Below, one piece after another: positions 1 to 8,305 of a DNA stretch of 64,000 bases. A program made the position numbers and the translations under genes. The notes under the pieces are model-generated. The model saw only the letters and a program-made list of their open reading frames with translations. It did no database searches and had not been told where the DNA came from. The stretch is from positions 124,001-188,000 of the forward strand of contig CALUVB010000001.1 of NCBI GenBank assembly GCA_944324115.1, in the 5' to 3' direction. The first letter of the stretch is position 1. Each line of letters opens with the position of its first letter. The DNA is from an uncultured Elusimicrobiales bacterium. Lineage in GTDB: Bacteria > Elusimicrobiota > Elusimicrobia > Elusimicrobiales > Elusimicrobiaceae.

Positions 1-1
1 T

Positions 2-205
2 ATAGAAGCAGCAGACGCGAATGGAGAGACCGCTTTTATTGCGGCTTGCGCGGCCGGACATTTGCCTGTCGTGCGGGCTTTGGTGATGGCTGGAGCCAAT
101 ACGCAGGCCAAAAATAAAAGAGGCCGTTCTGGATTTGCTTTGGCGCAAGAAAGATATCATAATGGTGTTGTGGAATACTTGACTTCTCTGGGTATAGCAC
201 AATAA
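2..205 (+). CDS. Ankyrin-repeat protein, C-terminal fragment
   Basis: The reading frame is open from the window edge to a TAA at 203-205 and encodes 67 residues. It contains one clear ankyrin repeat (ADANGETAFIAACAAGHLPV, then VRALVMAGANTQAKN) followed by a degenerate last helix pair. The start lies outside the window. Ankyrin repeats mediate protein-protein contacts; the partner cannot be deduced. Related ankyrin proteins occur at 32770 and 35777, so this looks like a small dispersed family. A terminator follows at once. The family assignment is clear; the function is unknown. Confidence 0.85.
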   Translation: MEAADANGETAFIAACAAGHLPVVRALVMAGANTQAKNKRGRSGFALAQERYHNGVVEYLTSLGIAQ

Positions 206-227
206 CAAGCGACCGTTTCTGTTTTCG

Positions 228-261
228 CCGCCCCTTAGCCTATGGGCTTGGGGCGGTTTTT
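228..261 (+). terminator. Rho-independent terminator after ankyrin gene
   Basis: The 7-bp stem CCGCCCC (228-234) / GGGGCGG (250-256) is followed by TTTTT (257-261). It separates the ankyrin gene from ileS. Confidence 0.85.
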
Positions 262-429
262 GGGGACATGTAGCGTCTGTTGGGCGGGAGTGAAATCAGA
301 ATTGGCGTTACCAAGAAAAGGAAAAACCGTCTCTTTTTAAAAAATATCTCCGCCTGTCAAATAAATGTGTTCGGAGACTTATAAAATAGCGCACCCGCAG
401 AAGCCTGTATGTTATATAAACAAATTTTC

Positions 430-435
430 TATAAT
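430..435 (+). promoter_or_regulatory. Candidate -10 box for ileS
   Basis: A perfect TATAAT lies 31 nt before the ileS ATG. No good -35 box is visible at 16-18 bp. The 206-466 spacer otherwise contains only the terminator and AT-rich DNA. No T-box-like leader was recognised, and an AAAGAGAG ribosome-binding site precedes the ATG. Confidence 0.45.
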
Positions 436-466
436 ATAACCATATCCTTAATAAAGAGAGAAAAAC

Positions 467-3286
467 ATGGCTAAAAATAAATATTCTTCCACCGTTTTGT
501 TGCCCAAAACGGATTTTCCTATGCGCGCTGGTTTATCACAAAAAGAACCCAAGATTTTAGATTTTTGGAAAGAAATAAATCTCTATGAAGCGATTTTAAA
601 GAAAAATGAAGCAGGCAAGCATTTTGTTTTGCACGACGGGCCCCCGTATGCCAATGGGCAAATTCATATTGGGCACGCACTGGACAAAACCATTAAGGAT
701 ATTATTTTAAAAAGCCGCGCACTGATGGGTTTTTATACGCCGTATGTGCCGGGGTGGGACTGCCATGGCCTGCCTATTGAGCAAGCCTTGATGAAAGAGC
801 TGAAAATAGATAAAAAACATGTGACCAATGTGCCGGAATTTCGCCAAAAGGCGCGTGCCTTTGCCGCAAAATTTATTGATTTGCAGCGCCAGGGCTTTAA
901 ACGTTTGGGCGTGCAGGGCGAATGGGATACCCCTTATTTGACGATGGACAAACGCTATGAAGGCATTACGATTGCCGTGTTTTTGGATTTGATTGAAAAA
1001 GGCTATGTCTATAAAGGGCAGAAGACTATTACTTGGTGTTCTCACTGCGAAACGGCGCTGGCTGACGCGGAAACGGAATACAAAGATGTGGCTTCTTCAT
1101 CTATTTATTTGCGTTTTAAATTGGTCAATCCCACCGAGAAAGTGTTTGGCGATTTGGACTTTACCAAGCCGGTTTCTTTGGGCGTGTGGACTACAACACC
1201 ATGGACTATCCCTTCCAATATGGCTGCTGCCGTAAGCAAAGAAGAAGATTATGCTGTTTTGCAAGACGCCAATACGAAGGAATATTATATAGTGGCGGAC
1301 AAATTGGCTGAAGAATTTTTGAAAAATACCGGCTTGACGGCTCAAAAAGTGAATAAGGTGCGCGGCGAGAATTTGGTAGGACTGAAATATTTCCACCCGC
1401 TGACGCAGAAACAAAATCCGATTATTTGGACCGACTTTGTAACTATGGATACCGGTGTGGGGATTGTGCATATCGCTCCGGGCCATGGGGAAGACGATTT
1501 CCGCGCCGGCAAACAATGGGGGCTGGAGACATTTTGCCCCGTAGACGAAAAAGGCTGCTACACCAAAGAGGCGGGCGTGTTTGAAGGAATGCACGTTTTT
1601 AAGGCCAATCCGCTGATGGTAAAAAAATTAGACGAACTGGGAAGCCTAATTAAAGAGCAGGAAATTACCCACAGTTATCCGCATTGTTGGCGCTGCCATA
1701 ACCCCATTATTTTCCGCGCGACGGAACAGTGGTTTATGAGTATAGACAAAGACGGCCTGCGCGAAAAACTGATGAAGAACTTGGACCATGTTAAATTCTA
1801 TCCCGCCGCCGGGCAGGAGCGCATGCGCTCTATGATTGGCCTGCGGCCGGATTGGTGTTTGTCTCGCCAACGTTTCTGGGGTACGCCCGTGACTATTTTA
1901 TACTGTAAAAAATGCGGCAAACCCCAGGTGGACCACAAACTCTTTGAGTTTATCAAAGAGCGGGCCATGAACGAAGGGTCTGATTTTTGGTTTACCGACC
2001 CGGTGGAAAAACTCATGCCCCAGGGATATCACTGTTCCTGCGGGGGCACAGAGTTTAGAAAAGAAACAGATATATTAGATGTGTGGCTGGACAGCGGCGT
2101 ATCTTGGGCGGCGGTACTAAAAGACCGCGGGTTGGATTTCCCGGCAGACGTCTATTCCGAAGGTTCCGACCAGCACCGCGGCTGGTTCCAGAGCTCTTAT
2201 ATCCCCTCTTATACGTTGGAAGGTACGGCTCCGTTTAAGACGATTTTGACGCACGGCATGGTGCTTGACCAACAGGGCCGCCCAATGCATAAATCACTGG
2301 GCAACAGCGTAGACCCGCAAGACGTCATCAATAAATACGGCGCCGATATTTTGCGTCTGTGGGTGGCGTTTTCCGACTATCAAGGAGATGTGCGCATTTC
2401 CGATGAAATTTTGGGCGGGCCCATTGACACTTACCGCAAACTGCGCAACACCATTCGCTATGCGTTGGGCAACCTTTCCGACTTTGTGCCTGCCGAACAT
2501 ACGGTACCGGCGGGTGAGCTGGCGGAAATGGACCGCTATATGCTGGGGCGCTTAGATCAGTTGATTAAGGAAGTGCGTGCCGGATATGAAGAATTTAATT
2601 TCCGCCGCGCCATGCGCGCCATTACGGATTTCTGTATATTGGATTTGTCTTCTTTCCTCTTAGACGCTTCCAAAGACCGCCTCTATACGTTGGGGGCCTC
2701 GTCTCCGGCGCGCCGCAGCGCACAGACGGCGTTGTGTGAAATAGTGCGTACGCTTTTGCAGTTGACGGCCCCGGTGCTGTGCTTTACCTGTGAAGAAGCG
2801 TGGCAGGAACTGTTGAAAATCCCGGCCGGGAAGGGATTGCCTAAGAGTATTTTCCTTTCTGATATGCCGCAGCAGGCTTCTTTACCTGCTGATAAAGTGT
2901 TGGAAGAAAAGTGGAATAAAATCCGCCAAATTCGTGAAGATGTGCAGAAAGCGTTGGAAGAAACACGCCAAAAAGGGGAGATTGGTTCTTCCTTGGAAGC
3001 ACAAGTGATTTTTAAAACGAATGACGACAAGACGTGTCAATTTTTGACGGATAATGCCGCATTGTGGCCGGAAATTTTCATTGTGTCTGCCGTGTCTGTG
3101 AAAAAAGGATCCTTGCCTTTGGAAATTGTCGTGCGGCACGCAGAAGGTCAGAAATGCGCTCGTTGCTGGCAGTGGAAAAAAGAAGTGGGGCAGCCGGGCC
3201 GTGCACACGCCGATTTGTGTGACCGCTGCGCCGAAGTGCTGGAGCGGGAGGGTATTTCGGTGGCGGAGGAGCAACCCGTTGCGTAG
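467..3286 (+). CDS. ileS: Isoleucine--tRNA ligase
   Basis: This cytoplasmic class Ia synthetase charges tRNA-Ile and edits misactivated valine. At 939 residues it has normal bacterial length. Visible landmarks are the HIGH-type motif (PPYANGQIHIGHA, about residues 59-71), the editing-domain TTPWTIPSN, the catalytic WCLSRQRFWGTPV, and a C-terminal zinc site with two CxxC pairs (CARCW ... CDRC). The KMSKS loop reads PMHKSLGNS, so the first lysine of the canonical motif is absent; similar variants occur in some IleS lineages as far as I recall. It is the first gene of the ileS-lspA-TPR-ATPase-queF run, with lspA starting 1 nt after the stop. Confidence 0.98.
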   Translation: MAKNKYSSTVLLPKTDFPMRAGLSQKEPKILDFWKEINLYEAILKKNEAGKHFVLHDGPPYANGQIHIGHALDKTIKDIILKSRALMGFYTPYVPGWDCHGLPIEQALMKELKIDKKHVTNVPEFRQKARAFAAKFIDLQRQGFKRLGVQGEWDTPYLTMDKRYEGITIAVFLDLIEKGYVYKGQKTITWCSHCETALADAETEYKDVASSSIYLRFKLVNPTEKVFGDLDFTKPVSLGVWTTTPWTIPSNMAAAVSKEEDYAVLQDANTKEYYIVADKLAEEFLKNTGLTAQKVNKVRGENLVGLKYFHPLTQKQNPIIWTDFVTMDTGVGIVHIAPGHGEDDFRAGKQWGLETFCPVDEKGCYTKEAGVFEGMHVFKANPLMVKKLDELGSLIKEQEITHSYPHCWRCHNPIIFRATEQWFMSIDKDGLREKLMKNLDHVKFYPAAGQERMRSMIGLRPDWCLSRQRFWGTPVTILYCKKCGKPQVDHKLFEFIKERAMNEGSDFWFTDPVEKLMPQGYHCSCGGTEFRKETDILDVWLDSGVSWAAVLKDRGLDFPADVYSEGSDQHRGWFQSSYIPSYTLEGTAPFKTILTHGMVLDQQGRPMHKSLGNSVDPQDVINKYGADILRLWVAFSDYQGDVRISDEILGGPIDTYRKLRNTIRYALGNLSDFVPAEHTVPAGELAEMDRYMLGRLDQLIKEVRAGYEEFNFRRAMRAITDFCILDLSSFLLDASKDRLYTLGASSPARRSAQTALCEIVRTLLQLTAPVLCFTCEEAWQELLKIPAGKGLPKSIFLSDMPQQASLPADKVLEEKWNKIRQIREDVQKALEETRQKGEIGSSLEAQVIFKTNDDKTCQFLTDNAALWPEIFIVSAVSVKKGSLPLEIVVRHAEGQKCARCWQWKKEVGQPGRAHADLCDRCAEVLEREGISVAEEQPVA

Positions 3287-3287
3287 C

Positions 3288-3773
3288 ATGTGGGAACGTG
3301 TTTTAACCTGGCTGCGTGGCAACCGCTCGGTATGGGTGGTGTTGCTTATTTTGTTGGCTGTGGACCGGCTGAGCAAACGGTTGACGTTGGAATTTTTGGC
3401 CAATCAAGATATTATAGTCGCGCCGTTTTTGCATTTGCGTTATGTGCAAAATACCGGCGCGGCTTTTGGTATGATGCAGGGGGGAAACCTGCTGTTGATC
3501 GTGATTACATTATGTATTGTCGCCTACTTACTTAAAAGTTGGAAAGAGCTTTGTTCTTTGGGAATATGGGTCAAGTGGGGCTTGGTTCTTATTTTGGCGG
3601 GTGCATTGGGTAATCTTTATGATAGAATAACTTTAGGTTTTGTTGTTGATTTTATAGATTTTAGAGTGTGGCCCGTTTTTAATGCGGCGGATAGCTTTAT
3701 TACGGTAGGCGGCGTCATGTTGGCTGTGGCGTTTTTGCTTCCTGCCAAGACCTCACCCAGGGAGGAAAAATGA
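3288..3773 (+). CDS. lspA: Lipoprotein signal peptidase (signal peptidase II)
   Basis: This inner-membrane aspartyl protease removes signal peptides from prolipoproteins. The ATG at 3288 is chosen because it gives MWERVLTWLRGNRS and a typical 161-residue protein with four membrane helices. The upstream in-frame extension runs inside ileS and is not needed. Conserved motifs seen are NTGAAFG, and GNLYDRITLGFVVDFIDF plus FNAADSFI, which carry the two catalytic aspartates. ileS-lspA adjacency is common in bacteria. A GGAGG lies within the ileS end, and the next gene overlaps by 4 nt (ATGA). Its presence fits the lipoprotein encoded immediately downstream. Confidence 0.96.
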   Translation: MWERVLTWLRGNRSVWVVLLILLAVDRLSKRLTLEFLANQDIIVAPFLHLRYVQNTGAAFGMMQGGNLLLIVITLCIVAYLLKSWKELCSLGIWVKWGLVLILAGALGNLYDRITLGFVVDFIDFRVWPVFNAADSFITVGGVMLAVAFLLPAKTSPREEK

Positions 3774-4768
3774 AAAAAATTTGTTTTGTTGTAATGGCGG
3801 CGGTGTTGCTGGCAGCTTGCACGGGCAGTGAAGCTTCTTTATTTCGTAAGGCTCAGATGGCTGCAGATAAAGGGGATTTTGAAAAAGCGGTTCGTTATTA
3901 TTCCACAATTATTCGCAATAATCCGGAAAATTATGCCGCTTATGCCAGCCGCGGTTTAGCCTATGAACGTTTGCAGGCTGAAGATGCGGAAGAATTGCAA
4001 AAAAACAGAGCTTTTGCTGAGCAAGATTATCTACGGGCTATTGAGCTGAACTATCGCCGCCCGGAAATATTTAATAATTTGGGTGCTTTGTACATAGACC
4101 AAGGGCGCTATACAGATGCCATATTGAATTTAAACCAAGCTTTGCAGCTGCGGCCTACTTATTTTATGGCTTTGCTCAACCGCGCTGTAGCAAAAAGCAA
4201 AAGTGGGGATATGGGCGGCGCTTTGCTGGATTTTGACAGGGCAGAACAGGTGAACCCTCGTTCGCCGCTTCTGTATTTGAACCGGGGGTTGGCGCAGTTT
4301 GCCGCCGGTTATTATGCCAGCGCTGCAGAAGATTATAGCCAGATGATGGAGCTGGAGGAACAAAATCCGCGCCCTTATCTGGAGCGGGGGCGCGCTTTTA
4401 TGAAGATGGGGTATTATCAAAATGCCATGGACGATTTCCAGAAAGCCATGGCCTTAAATCCCAATTACGCCATGCCCTATTTCTACGCCGGAGAACTCTT
4501 GTTTAATAAAGGAGAAACAGATGAGGCTATCTCTTATGCAGAGCAGGCCAAGCTGTTGGCTCCCACCTATGCTCCTGCTTATGAAATGCTGGGCGATATG
4601 CTGGCGTTGGAATCTCCGATAGAAGCGACGCAGCATTATTTGGCTGCGCGCCGGTTGGATCCTGCCCGTGCCTTGCGTTACCAAGGAAAAATCCGTCTTA
4701 TGACGACAGAAGAAGGCCGCAAACGCGTTGTAGCGGGGCGGTTTTTTGACTTAGAAAACCAGAGATAA
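3770..4768 (+). CDS. TPR-repeat lipoprotein
   Basis: The 332-residue protein starts with a lipoprotein signal (MKKICFVVMAAVLLAACTGS; lipobox LLAAC, lipidated Cys17). About seven tetratricopeptide repeats of the NPENYAAYASRGLAYERL / NPNYAMPYFYAGELLFNKGE type follow. It is presumably anchored to the inner or outer membrane facing the periplasm and acts as a scaffold; the partner is unknown. Its ATG overlaps the lspA stop, so the peptidase that matures it is translationally coupled to it. There is no enzymatic domain. Confidence 0.9.
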   Translation: MKKICFVVMAAVLLAACTGSEASLFRKAQMAADKGDFEKAVRYYSTIIRNNPENYAAYASRGLAYERLQAEDAEELQKNRAFAEQDYLRAIELNYRRPEIFNNLGALYIDQGRYTDAILNLNQALQLRPTYFMALLNRAVAKSKSGDMGGALLDFDRAEQVNPRSPLLYLNRGLAQFAAGYYASAAEDYSQMMELEEQNPRPYLERGRAFMKMGYYQNAMDDFQKAMALNPNYAMPYFYAGELLFNKGETDEAISYAEQAKLLAPTYAPAYEMLGDMLALESPIEATQHYLAARRLDPARALRYQGKIRLMTTEEGRKRVVAGRFFDLENQR

Positions 4769-4774
4769 AATTGC

Positions 4775-6721
4775 ATGTCTGCCCGTACCTATGCCGCCGA
4801 TGAAGCCGCAGCTTTGTCCGTTCCCGTAAAAGCCTATTCCTACAGGTTTTTTCTTTCTGTCTGCTTTTTGGTGATGGTGGTGTATTTGTTGGCATTGGGC
4901 AGTTCCGCTACCGGTGTATTTATATTGGTGTTGTTGGATTTGTTATTTTGCGCCGATGTGATGTTCAAAAGCGCTTGGCGTGATTTGGAGCGTTTCCGTG
5001 TAAGTTTGTCTGTCTTGGCGTGTGTTTGTGTGTTATCTTCCTTTTGTTATGGCTTATCTAAAACATTCTTCTTGAGCCCTTTGGCCGGACGTGCGCCGGA
5101 TTTATATATTGCCCTTTGTGCTGTAATTGTATTGTATTTGTGGACGGGGTCCCGTGCTTCGCGCAGTAAAGAGCGCACTCGCGTATTTATTAAAAAATTA
5201 GACGATTTCCTTCCCAAATCCGGCCGCTTAATGCAAGGGCAGCGGGAGATGATGGTATTTGCGCGGGAACTCAAAGCGGGGGATATTATCCGTGTGAAAG
5301 CGGGGGAACGTGTCCCGTGCGAAGGAGAAATCGCCAAAGGGGATACCGCTATTGATGAAAGCCTGATTACCGGCAATATGTTGCCGGCCGCCAAAACGGT
5401 AGGCAGCCGCGTATATGCCGGTACGCTTAATAAGCGGGCGGAGATTATGGTTAGGGTAAAAAAAGGGTTGGGGGAATCTGTTATTGGGGGGATTATTAAC
5501 GCCATCAAGAACAGTGAACGCCGCCGCTGTGTGCGCAAAGATCCTTTAGACGGCTATGCATTGTGGCTGCTTTTGTTGGGGGCGGTGCTGGCGGTGGCTG
5601 GTTATGTGTATTTTTATTGGCAAGGGGATTACCGGAGGCCGCTGCATACGGTAGGTATTTTCTTGCTGATGATGGGTTTGTCTTGCCCGGTGTCTTTTTT
5701 CTTTTGTGCGGTATTTCCTGCCTGGTGTGTCCGTTTGGGGGCGCGGCGGCGCAAAATTGTGCTGCAAGAATTGGGTGCTTTAGATGTTTTGTCGCAGGCA
5801 GATGCCGTGTTTTTTGACAAGACAGGGACATTGACTTATGGAGAGCTGCGTATTGCGTCTGTTCATGCGGCTAATGAAAAGCTGCAAAGTGAATTGCTGG
5901 AGTGTTTGGCCTCAGCTGAGCAATTAGTAGATGGTCCTTTTGCCTCTGCGGTTAATATTTACGCACAGGAACATAAAATTGCCGTACGCAAACTGCTTTG
6001 TTTTGATGTGTTGCCGGGATTAGGGGTTAAGGCGGTATCCGGAAAAAGCGTTTTGTTGGCGGGCCGGCCGGAGTGGCTGCGGGAACAAGGCGTATCCGTG
6101 CCAGAGGGCTCTTTGGGAGAGCAGGCGGTCATTTGCGGCGCAAAGAATGGCCGTTATTTAGGCTATGTTCTGTTAGATGACAAATTGCGCCCCGGTGCGG
6201 AGGATATGGTGCAGTCTCTGCGGAAAATGGGGAAAGAAGTGGTGTTAATGTCGGGCGATACGGAAGCTTCCGTTTCGTTGATTGCCCGGGAAGCGGGCAT
6301 TGATAGATTTAATTTTGGGGTATTGCCCCAGACGAAGGCCGAAATTTTAAGCAATTTCAGCGCACTTGGCAAAAAGGCCGTTATGGTGGGAGATGGATTT
6401 AATGATATAACGGCTCTTTTGCGTTCTGATGCGGGAGTTGTGTTTTCGTCGGGTAAAAATGTTTATAATAATTGGGTAGATGTGATTATAAAGCGTTCGG
6501 ATTTGGGCAGTATTACCGATTTGTTTTCTATAAACCAAAAACTTTCTGCCTGTGTGCGCGGAAATGTGTTATTATGCTTGCTGTGCAATATGGTTTTGTT
6601 AGGTTGGCTGTTGTTTGCACAGCCGGGCGTTGCATGCGCTTGGTATCAGGTACCGGCGGGCATATTGGCGGGGCTTTTGGTGGTATTTTTTAATTCTGCG
6701 AGGTTATTAAACGTCAAATGA
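4775..6721 (+). CDS. Atypical P1B-type metal ATPase, likely altered or inactive
   Basis: The 648-residue polytopic protein has P-type ATPase architecture without an N-terminal heavy-metal domain. Retained motifs are the phosphorylation site DKTGTLT (Asp348), MSGD near 493 and the hinge GDGFND (539-544). Several residues that define active P1B pumps are changed. The actuator TGE is TGN (199-201), which removes the glutamate needed for dephosphorylation. The metal-site CPC is CPV (304-306). The nucleotide-domain HP motif is DGP (386-388). It overlaps queF by ATGA. In family terms it is nearest to copper or heavy-metal exporters, but these changes suggest a regulatory, sensor-like or slowed pump. 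Confidence 0.85.
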   Translation: MSARTYAADEAAALSVPVKAYSYRFFLSVCFLVMVVYLLALGSSATGVFILVLLDLLFCADVMFKSAWRDLERFRVSLSVLACVCVLSSFCYGLSKTFFLSPLAGRAPDLYIALCAVIVLYLWTGSRASRSKERTRVFIKKLDDFLPKSGRLMQGQREMMVFARELKAGDIIRVKAGERVPCEGEIAKGDTAIDESLITGNMLPAAKTVGSRVYAGTLNKRAEIMVRVKKGLGESVIGGIINAIKNSERRRCVRKDPLDGYALWLLLLGAVLAVAGYVYFYWQGDYRRPLHTVGIFLLMMGLSCPVSFFFCAVFPAWCVRLGARRRKIVLQELGALDVLSQADAVFFDKTGTLTYGELRIASVHAANEKLQSELLECLASAEQLVDGPFASAVNIYAQEHKIAVRKLLCFDVLPGLGVKAVSGKSVLLAGRPEWLREQGVSVPEGSLGEQAVICGAKNGRYLGYVLLDDKLRPGAEDMVQSLRKMGKEVVLMSGDTEASVSLIAREAGIDRFNFGVLPQTKAEILSNFSALGKKAVMVGDGFNDITALLRSDAGVVFSSGKNVYNNWVDVIIKRSDLGSITDLFSINQKLSACVRGNVLLCLLCNMVLLGWLLFAQPGVACAWYQVPAGILAGLLVVFFNSARLLNVK

Positions 6722-7146
6722 AAACACAGGATATTGATTTTGGATATACTTCAGATCATGCGCGTAAAAACGCCGATGCGCAGCTGCCTCAAATCCAATG
6801 CTGGCCCAATCAGTACAAGCGGGATTACCAGATTAAAATTGAACTGCCGGAATTTACCTCTGTTTGTCCTAAAACCGGCCTGCCGGATTTTGGGGTTATT
6901 ACCATAGAATATATACCCAATGAACTGTGCTTGGAGTTAAAAAGTCTGAAATATTATTTGTTGGAATATCGGGATATGGGTATTTTTATGGAAAATATAG
7001 CTAATAAAATATTAGATGATGTGGTGAAAGCCTGCCACCCTAAATGCGCCACTGTGACGGGGGTGTTTACCCCGCGCGGTGGATTGCGTTCGGTAATAGT
7101 GGCTTCATACGATGAGAAGAATGGTTATGGCAAAAAATCCAATTAG
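6718..7146 (+). CDS. queF: NADPH-dependent 7-cyano-7-deazaguanine reductase
   Basis: QueF reduces preQ0 to preQ1 in queuosine (tRNA wobble base) synthesis. The 142-residue single-domain (YkvM-type) protein shows the catalytic cysteine in SVCPKTGLPDFG with the following aspartate, and the QueF signature ELKSLKYYLLEYRD. It ends with the TPRGGLRS segment of the tunnelling fold. The ATG overlaps the ATPase stop codon. No other queuosine genes are visible in the window. The identification is secure from motifs and length. Confidence 0.95.
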   Translation: MKTQDIDFGYTSDHARKNADAQLPQIQCWPNQYKRDYQIKIELPEFTSVCPKTGLPDFGVITIEYIPNELCLELKSLKYYLLEYRDMGIFMENIANKILDDVVKACHPKCATVTGVFTPRGGLRSVIVASYDEKNGYGKKSN

Positions 7147-7891
7147 AATGATTGCGCTGGTATTAGCAGCGCTGGTGTTATTTTTGGCTGGAGGTTGGTT
7201 TTTTACGTCGCTTCCTTATTGGCGTGCCCCTAAAGGAGAAGTGGAATCCCTCTATGTCACAGAGGCCGAATCTTTTGGCATTTTTGATGAAATCCCGCCC
7301 GAAGATTTAGCCGCGGCTGAGACGGCGGCGCTTTATGGGTTGCAGCAAGAAATTATTTTGCCGGAAGATGCTGCTGCCGCCCACAGGCAAGACGCTTCTG
7401 AGCTGCCTACTCAATTGGTATTAACAAAAAAGTCAGACATTGCCGGGGTGGCCCCATTAGAGCAACCGGAACAAGAAGACGCTTCTTCTACTCGCCCGGC
7501 GTTGGATTTACAGCTGACGGGAAATGAAAACAATGTCTTTCCCCAGCAGGATATATCTTCCCTGCCGGAGCAGGAGAGCAAAATTGCACTTATTGCGGCC
7601 CCGGTGCAATATTTTTTGGTGGAGGACAGCCAGCAGTATAAGGATTTTAAAACCCGCGCCCGCGGGCAGTATCCGGAGGTAAACTTCAAAAAACAAATGT
7701 TGGTGGTGCTGGAGTCCCAAAGCAATTTGCCGGATAATGTCTTTGAAATAGACGCTGCAGAAGTAAAAGACGGCAAACTGCATATTACATACAGGGTAAA
7801 TGTGTTTGATTTGCAGGATAAAATTAATACGCATGCCGCTATCGTTGTAGATAAAACACAAATTCCTATTGTTTTGGACCAAATTCAATAA
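7127..7891 (+). CDS. Single-pass membrane protein with PrcB-like C-terminal domain
   Basis: The product is 254 residues from the chosen ATG at 7127 (MAKNPIRMIALVLAAL); ATGs at 7112 and 7121 are possible alternatives. It has one N-terminal membrane helix, an acidic, proline-rich linker (about residues 45-155) and a folded C-terminal region of about 95 residues. The pattern of that region (PVQYFLVEDSQQYKDF ... VNFKKQMLVVLES ... AAEVKDGKLHITYRVNV) resembles PrcB-type protease-complex-associated domains, but without their glycine-rich GGY motif. It overlaps the end of queF and is the last gene before a terminator. The function is unknown and the domain call is tentative. Confidence 0.65.
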   Translation: MAKNPIRMIALVLAALVLFLAGGWFFTSLPYWRAPKGEVESLYVTEAESFGIFDEIPPEDLAAAETAALYGLQQEIILPEDAAAAHRQDASELPTQLVLTKKSDIAGVAPLEQPEQEDASSTRPALDLQLTGNENNVFPQQDISSLPEQESKIALIAAPVQYFLVEDSQQYKDFKTRARGQYPEVNFKKQMLVVLESQSNLPDNVFEIDAAEVKDGKLHITYRVNVFDLQDKINTHAAIVVDKTQIPIVLDQIQ

Positions 7892-7906
7892 TCGGATATA
7901 AATGAC

Positions 7907-7935
7907 CAAAACCCCGCTTTTTAGGCGGGGTTTTG
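7907..7935 (+). terminator. Rho-independent terminator
   Basis: The stem CCCCGC (7912-7917) / GCGGGG (7925-7930) is extended by A/T pairs on both sides and followed by TTTTG. It ends the ileS-queF transcript. Confidence 0.85.
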
Positions 7936-7983
7936 TTTTGAAGATCCTGTTCCCTAAGAGCGGTGAAAGCAGGAAAGCCGGGC

Positions 7984-8010
7984 AATTAAAACCCCGCTTT
8001 CAAAGCGGGG
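7984..8010 (-). terminator. Rho-independent terminator of the HU gene
   Basis: The near-perfect hairpin CCCCGCTTT (7992-8000) / AAAGCGGGG (8002-8010) is followed on the minus strand by TTTTAATT. The same GC core as the convergent terminator at 7907 faces it across about 60 nt. Confidence 0.85.
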
Positions 8011-8016
8011 AAAAGT

Positions 8017-8280
8017 TTATTTTTTTAGTAAATTGGCAGAAGGTTTAAAGCGCACTTTCTTTTTAGCGGGCACTTGCACTTTTTCCCCAGTTTTGGGGTT
8101 GCGCCGGGTGACGGGAAGCGCTGTTTTTAGATGAAAAGAGCCAAAGTTACTAATGACAACTTTCCCGTCGCGTTTTAGGCCGTGTTTAATAATTTCAAAC
8201 ACTTTGTCTACTGATATTTTAGCTTGTTTTTTATCCAGCACATGACGGGTTAAGTGGCGGATAACATCATCTTTATTCAT
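8017..8280 (-). CDS. HU/IHF-family DNA-binding protein
   Basis: This 87-residue histone-like protein bends and compacts DNA as a dimer. It has the family signature GKVVISNFGSFHLK and the DNA-grasping arm RRNPKTGEKVQVPAKKK, followed by VRFKPS. Length and motif spacing are canonical. A GAAGGAA ribosome-binding site precedes the ATG. The sequence alone does not decide between HU and one IHF subunit. It is a monocistronic unit or the last gene after gpsA (25 nt gap), with its own terminator. Confidence 0.96.
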   Translation of the reverse strand: MNKDDVIRHLTRHVLDKKQAKISVDKVFEIIKHGLKRDGKVVISNFGSFHLKTALPVTRRNPKTGEKVQVPAKKKVRFKPSANLLKK

Positions 8281-8305
8281 AATTCATTCCTTCTCTGTTA
8301 TAAAA

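Noticed and set aside
206-466. T-box riboswitch before ileS
   Set aside because: No T-box sequence, specifier stem or antiterminator is visible; the spacer has only a terminator and a -10 box.
3126-3287. N-terminally extended lspA start inside ileS
   Set aside because: It adds 54 residues not typical of LspA; the ATG at 3288 gives standard length and topology.
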